Translations under genes and position numbers: made by a program
Shown: positions 63,201 through 64,000 of the stretch, one piece after another
How positions within the stretch are numbered: position 1 is the first letter of the stretch
How the letters are laid out: each line of letters starts with the position of its first letter
Assembly (NCBI RefSeq): GCF_051020955.1
Contig: NW_027476675.1
Coordinates: 1-64,000 of the forward strand
DNA: 64,000 nucleotides
Origin: Megalopta genalis
Lineage: Eukaryota; Arthropoda; Insecta; Hymenoptera; Halictidae
Reading direction: 5' to 3'
Notes under the pieces: generated by a model
Database searches by the model: none
Told to the model about the DNA's origin: nothing
The model's input: only the letters and a program-made list of their open reading frames with translations

Positions 63201-64000
63201 TTGAAGCTAAACCATATGCTTCGCATGAATTTTAAGCTAAATCATGTGTTTCGCATGGATTTGAAGCTAAGCCTTCTACTTCGCATTGATTTGAATCTAA
63301 ATCATGTGTTTTGCATGGATTTGAAGCTAACTCGTTTGTTTCGCCAGCATTTGAAGCTATATCACTTATATTCGCAAGCATTTGAATGTCAATCATACGT
63401 TCCGCATGGATTTGAAGATAAGCCTTCTACTTCGCATTGATTTGAGGCTAAATCATGTGCTTTGCATGGCTTTGCAGCTAACTCGATGGTTTCGCTTGCA
63501 GTTGAAGCTAAATCATGTATATCACAAGTATTTGAAGCTAAACCACTTGTTTCGCATGGATTCGAAGATAAGCCTTCTACTTCGCCTTGATTTGATGCTA
63601 AATCATGTGTTTCGCATGGATTTGATGCTAACTCGTTTGTTTCGCTTGCTGTTGAATGTAAATCATGTATATCACAAGTATTTGAAGCTAAAACATTTGA
63701 TTCGAATGGATTTGAAGCTAAGCCTTCTACTTCGCACTGATTTGAAGCTAAACCATTTGTTTCGCATGGATTCGAAGATAAGCCTTCAACCACGCATTCA
63801 ATTGAAGCTAAATCATGTGTTTCGTATGGATTTGAAGTTAACACGTTTGTTTCGCATGCTGTTGAAGCTAAATCATGTATATTACAAGCATTTGAAGCTA
63901 AACCATTTGTTTCGCATGGATTCGAAGATAAGCCTTCTACTTCGCATTGATTTAAAGCTAAATCAAGTGTTTGGCATTGATTTGGAGCTATCTCGATTAT
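57231..64000. repeat. Right flank: diverged satellite zone resembling the left flank
   Basis: After the last core-like block, monomers become heterogeneous again. Variants seen in the left flank return: the 31 bp C-like form with TATATTCGCAAG near 61380, 61530, 62310, 62610 and 63370; the CACGTGTTTCGCATAGATTAG module at about 58380 and 58980; and the GAATATTAAGCTAAACC module near 59231. A TTATCTGGAGATAAATC monomer occurs near 63076. No large near-identical duplication was seen in this zone except short ones (about 600 and 962 bp offsets). Confidence 0.75.
58240..59015. repeat. 600 bp-offset duplication in the right flank (58240-58420 and 58840-59015)
   Basis: GCTTGCTGTTGAAGC, AAAATCACGCATATCAC and CACGTGTTTCGCATAGATTAG occur in order at both places. 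The second copy has an E-type monomer shortened to 27 bp (GGATTCGATCTGCC versus GGATTCGAAGATCTGTC). That is a three-base deletion. Confidence 0.78.

Larger units (their letters stand above)
1..64000. repeat. Satellite array of 30 bp monomers in a 150 bp five-monomer higher-order repeat
   Basis: The head TTTGAAGCTAA, or a one- or two-base variant, recurs about every 30 bases from the first line to the last. Five monomer classes differ in the 16 bases after the head and usually occur in the order A-B-C-D-E, giving a 150 bp unit. Tails: A ATCATGTGTTTCGCAT; B CTCGTTTGTTTCGCAT; C ATCATGTATATCACAA; D ACCATTTGTTTCGCAT; E GCCTTCTACTTCGCAT. C starts GCAGTTGAAG, and E starts GGATTCGAAGATAA. The consensus is about 37% G+C. 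No stretch longer than about one monomer lies outside this pattern, so the window has no unique intergenic DNA. Both ends are inside units, so the full array is longer than 64 kb. Compound satellites of this kind are known from eukaryotic heterochromatin; the exact family and host are not recognised. Confidence 0.98.

Noticed and set aside
155..63844. Some 140 open frames of 60-541 codons that could be listed as genes
   Set aside because: All are made of the same decapeptides, start at ATGs inside repeat units, overlap one another on both strands, and change frame at copied one-base indels. No start context, conserved domain or non-repeat segment supports any of them.
1..64000. CRISPR array (regular ~30 bp repeats)
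   Set aside because: Monomers are joined end to end and all related. There are no unique spacers between repeats, no leader and no cas genes.
1..64000. Bacterial repeat-protein gene (ice-nucleation, RTX or pentapeptide type)
   Set aside because: The 10/50-residue periodicity recalls such proteins, but neither frame shows their motifs, the frame is not maintained, and a 64 kb array of pure repeat without terminal domains does not fit.
1..64000. Transposon or LTR origin of the repeated blocks
   Set aside because: The duplicated blocks have no terminal inverted repeats, target-site duplications or coding capacity. Their ends lie at arbitrary points inside monomers, as expected from unequal exchange.

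Overview
The whole 64 kb window is one uninterrupted tandem-repeat array. Every stretch I read, on both strands, is made of ~30 bp monomers. I found no single-copy sequence, transposon, RNA gene, CRISPR array or credible protein gene. The array runs off both ends: base 1 and base 64000 both lie inside repeat units. A compound satellite of this size, at about 37% G+C in the consensus, points to a eukaryotic nuclear chromosome, probably centromeric, pericentromeric or other heterochromatin. Nothing here identifies the lineage. CpG sites (one or two in four of the five monomer classes) are mostly retained, which would fit a genome with little CpG methylation; that is inference.

The repeat has several levels. 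Level 1 is a 30 bp monomer with a shared head (TTTGAAGCTAA) and a variable 16 bp tail. Level 2 is a 150 bp higher-order repeat (HOR) of five monomer classes, A-B-C-D-E. Tails are A = ATCATGTGTTTCGCAT, B = CTCGTTTGTTTCGCAT, C = ATCATGTATATCACAA, D = ACCATTTGTTTCGCAT, E = GCCTTCTACTTCGCAT; E has a GATTCGAAGATAA-type head. Level 3 is larger blocks of 299 bp to 4.65 kb that are themselves duplicated.

The layout is three zones. Left flank (1 to ~14.56 kb): diverged mixture of classes, with many variant monomers, frequent 1 bp register slips and older duplications. Core (~14.56 to ~57.2 kb): regular A-B-C-D-E order, built from large, nearly identical duplications. The main pairs are 14.57-17.93/19.24-22.61 kb, 30.13-33.40/33.58-36.84 kb, a perfect tandem pair 39.32-43.97/43.97-48.62 kb, and 901 bp units at 51.8-53.8 kb. 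Right flank (~57.2 to 64 kb): diverged again, and it shares variant modules with the left flank that I did not see in the core. This is the arrangement expected of a satellite whose centre has been re-amplified recently by unequal exchange between older edges.

Open frames up to 541 codons exist on the + strand (LKLNHVFRMD-like decapeptides) and up to 384 codons on the - strand (CETNELASNP-like decapeptides). They are best explained by a stop-poor monomer whose length is a multiple of three. Single-base indels that shift the frame have been copied along with the blocks, and neither strand keeps one frame open. I therefore call no CDS. Block boundaries are by eye and are good to roughly +/-20 bp unless stated otherwise.
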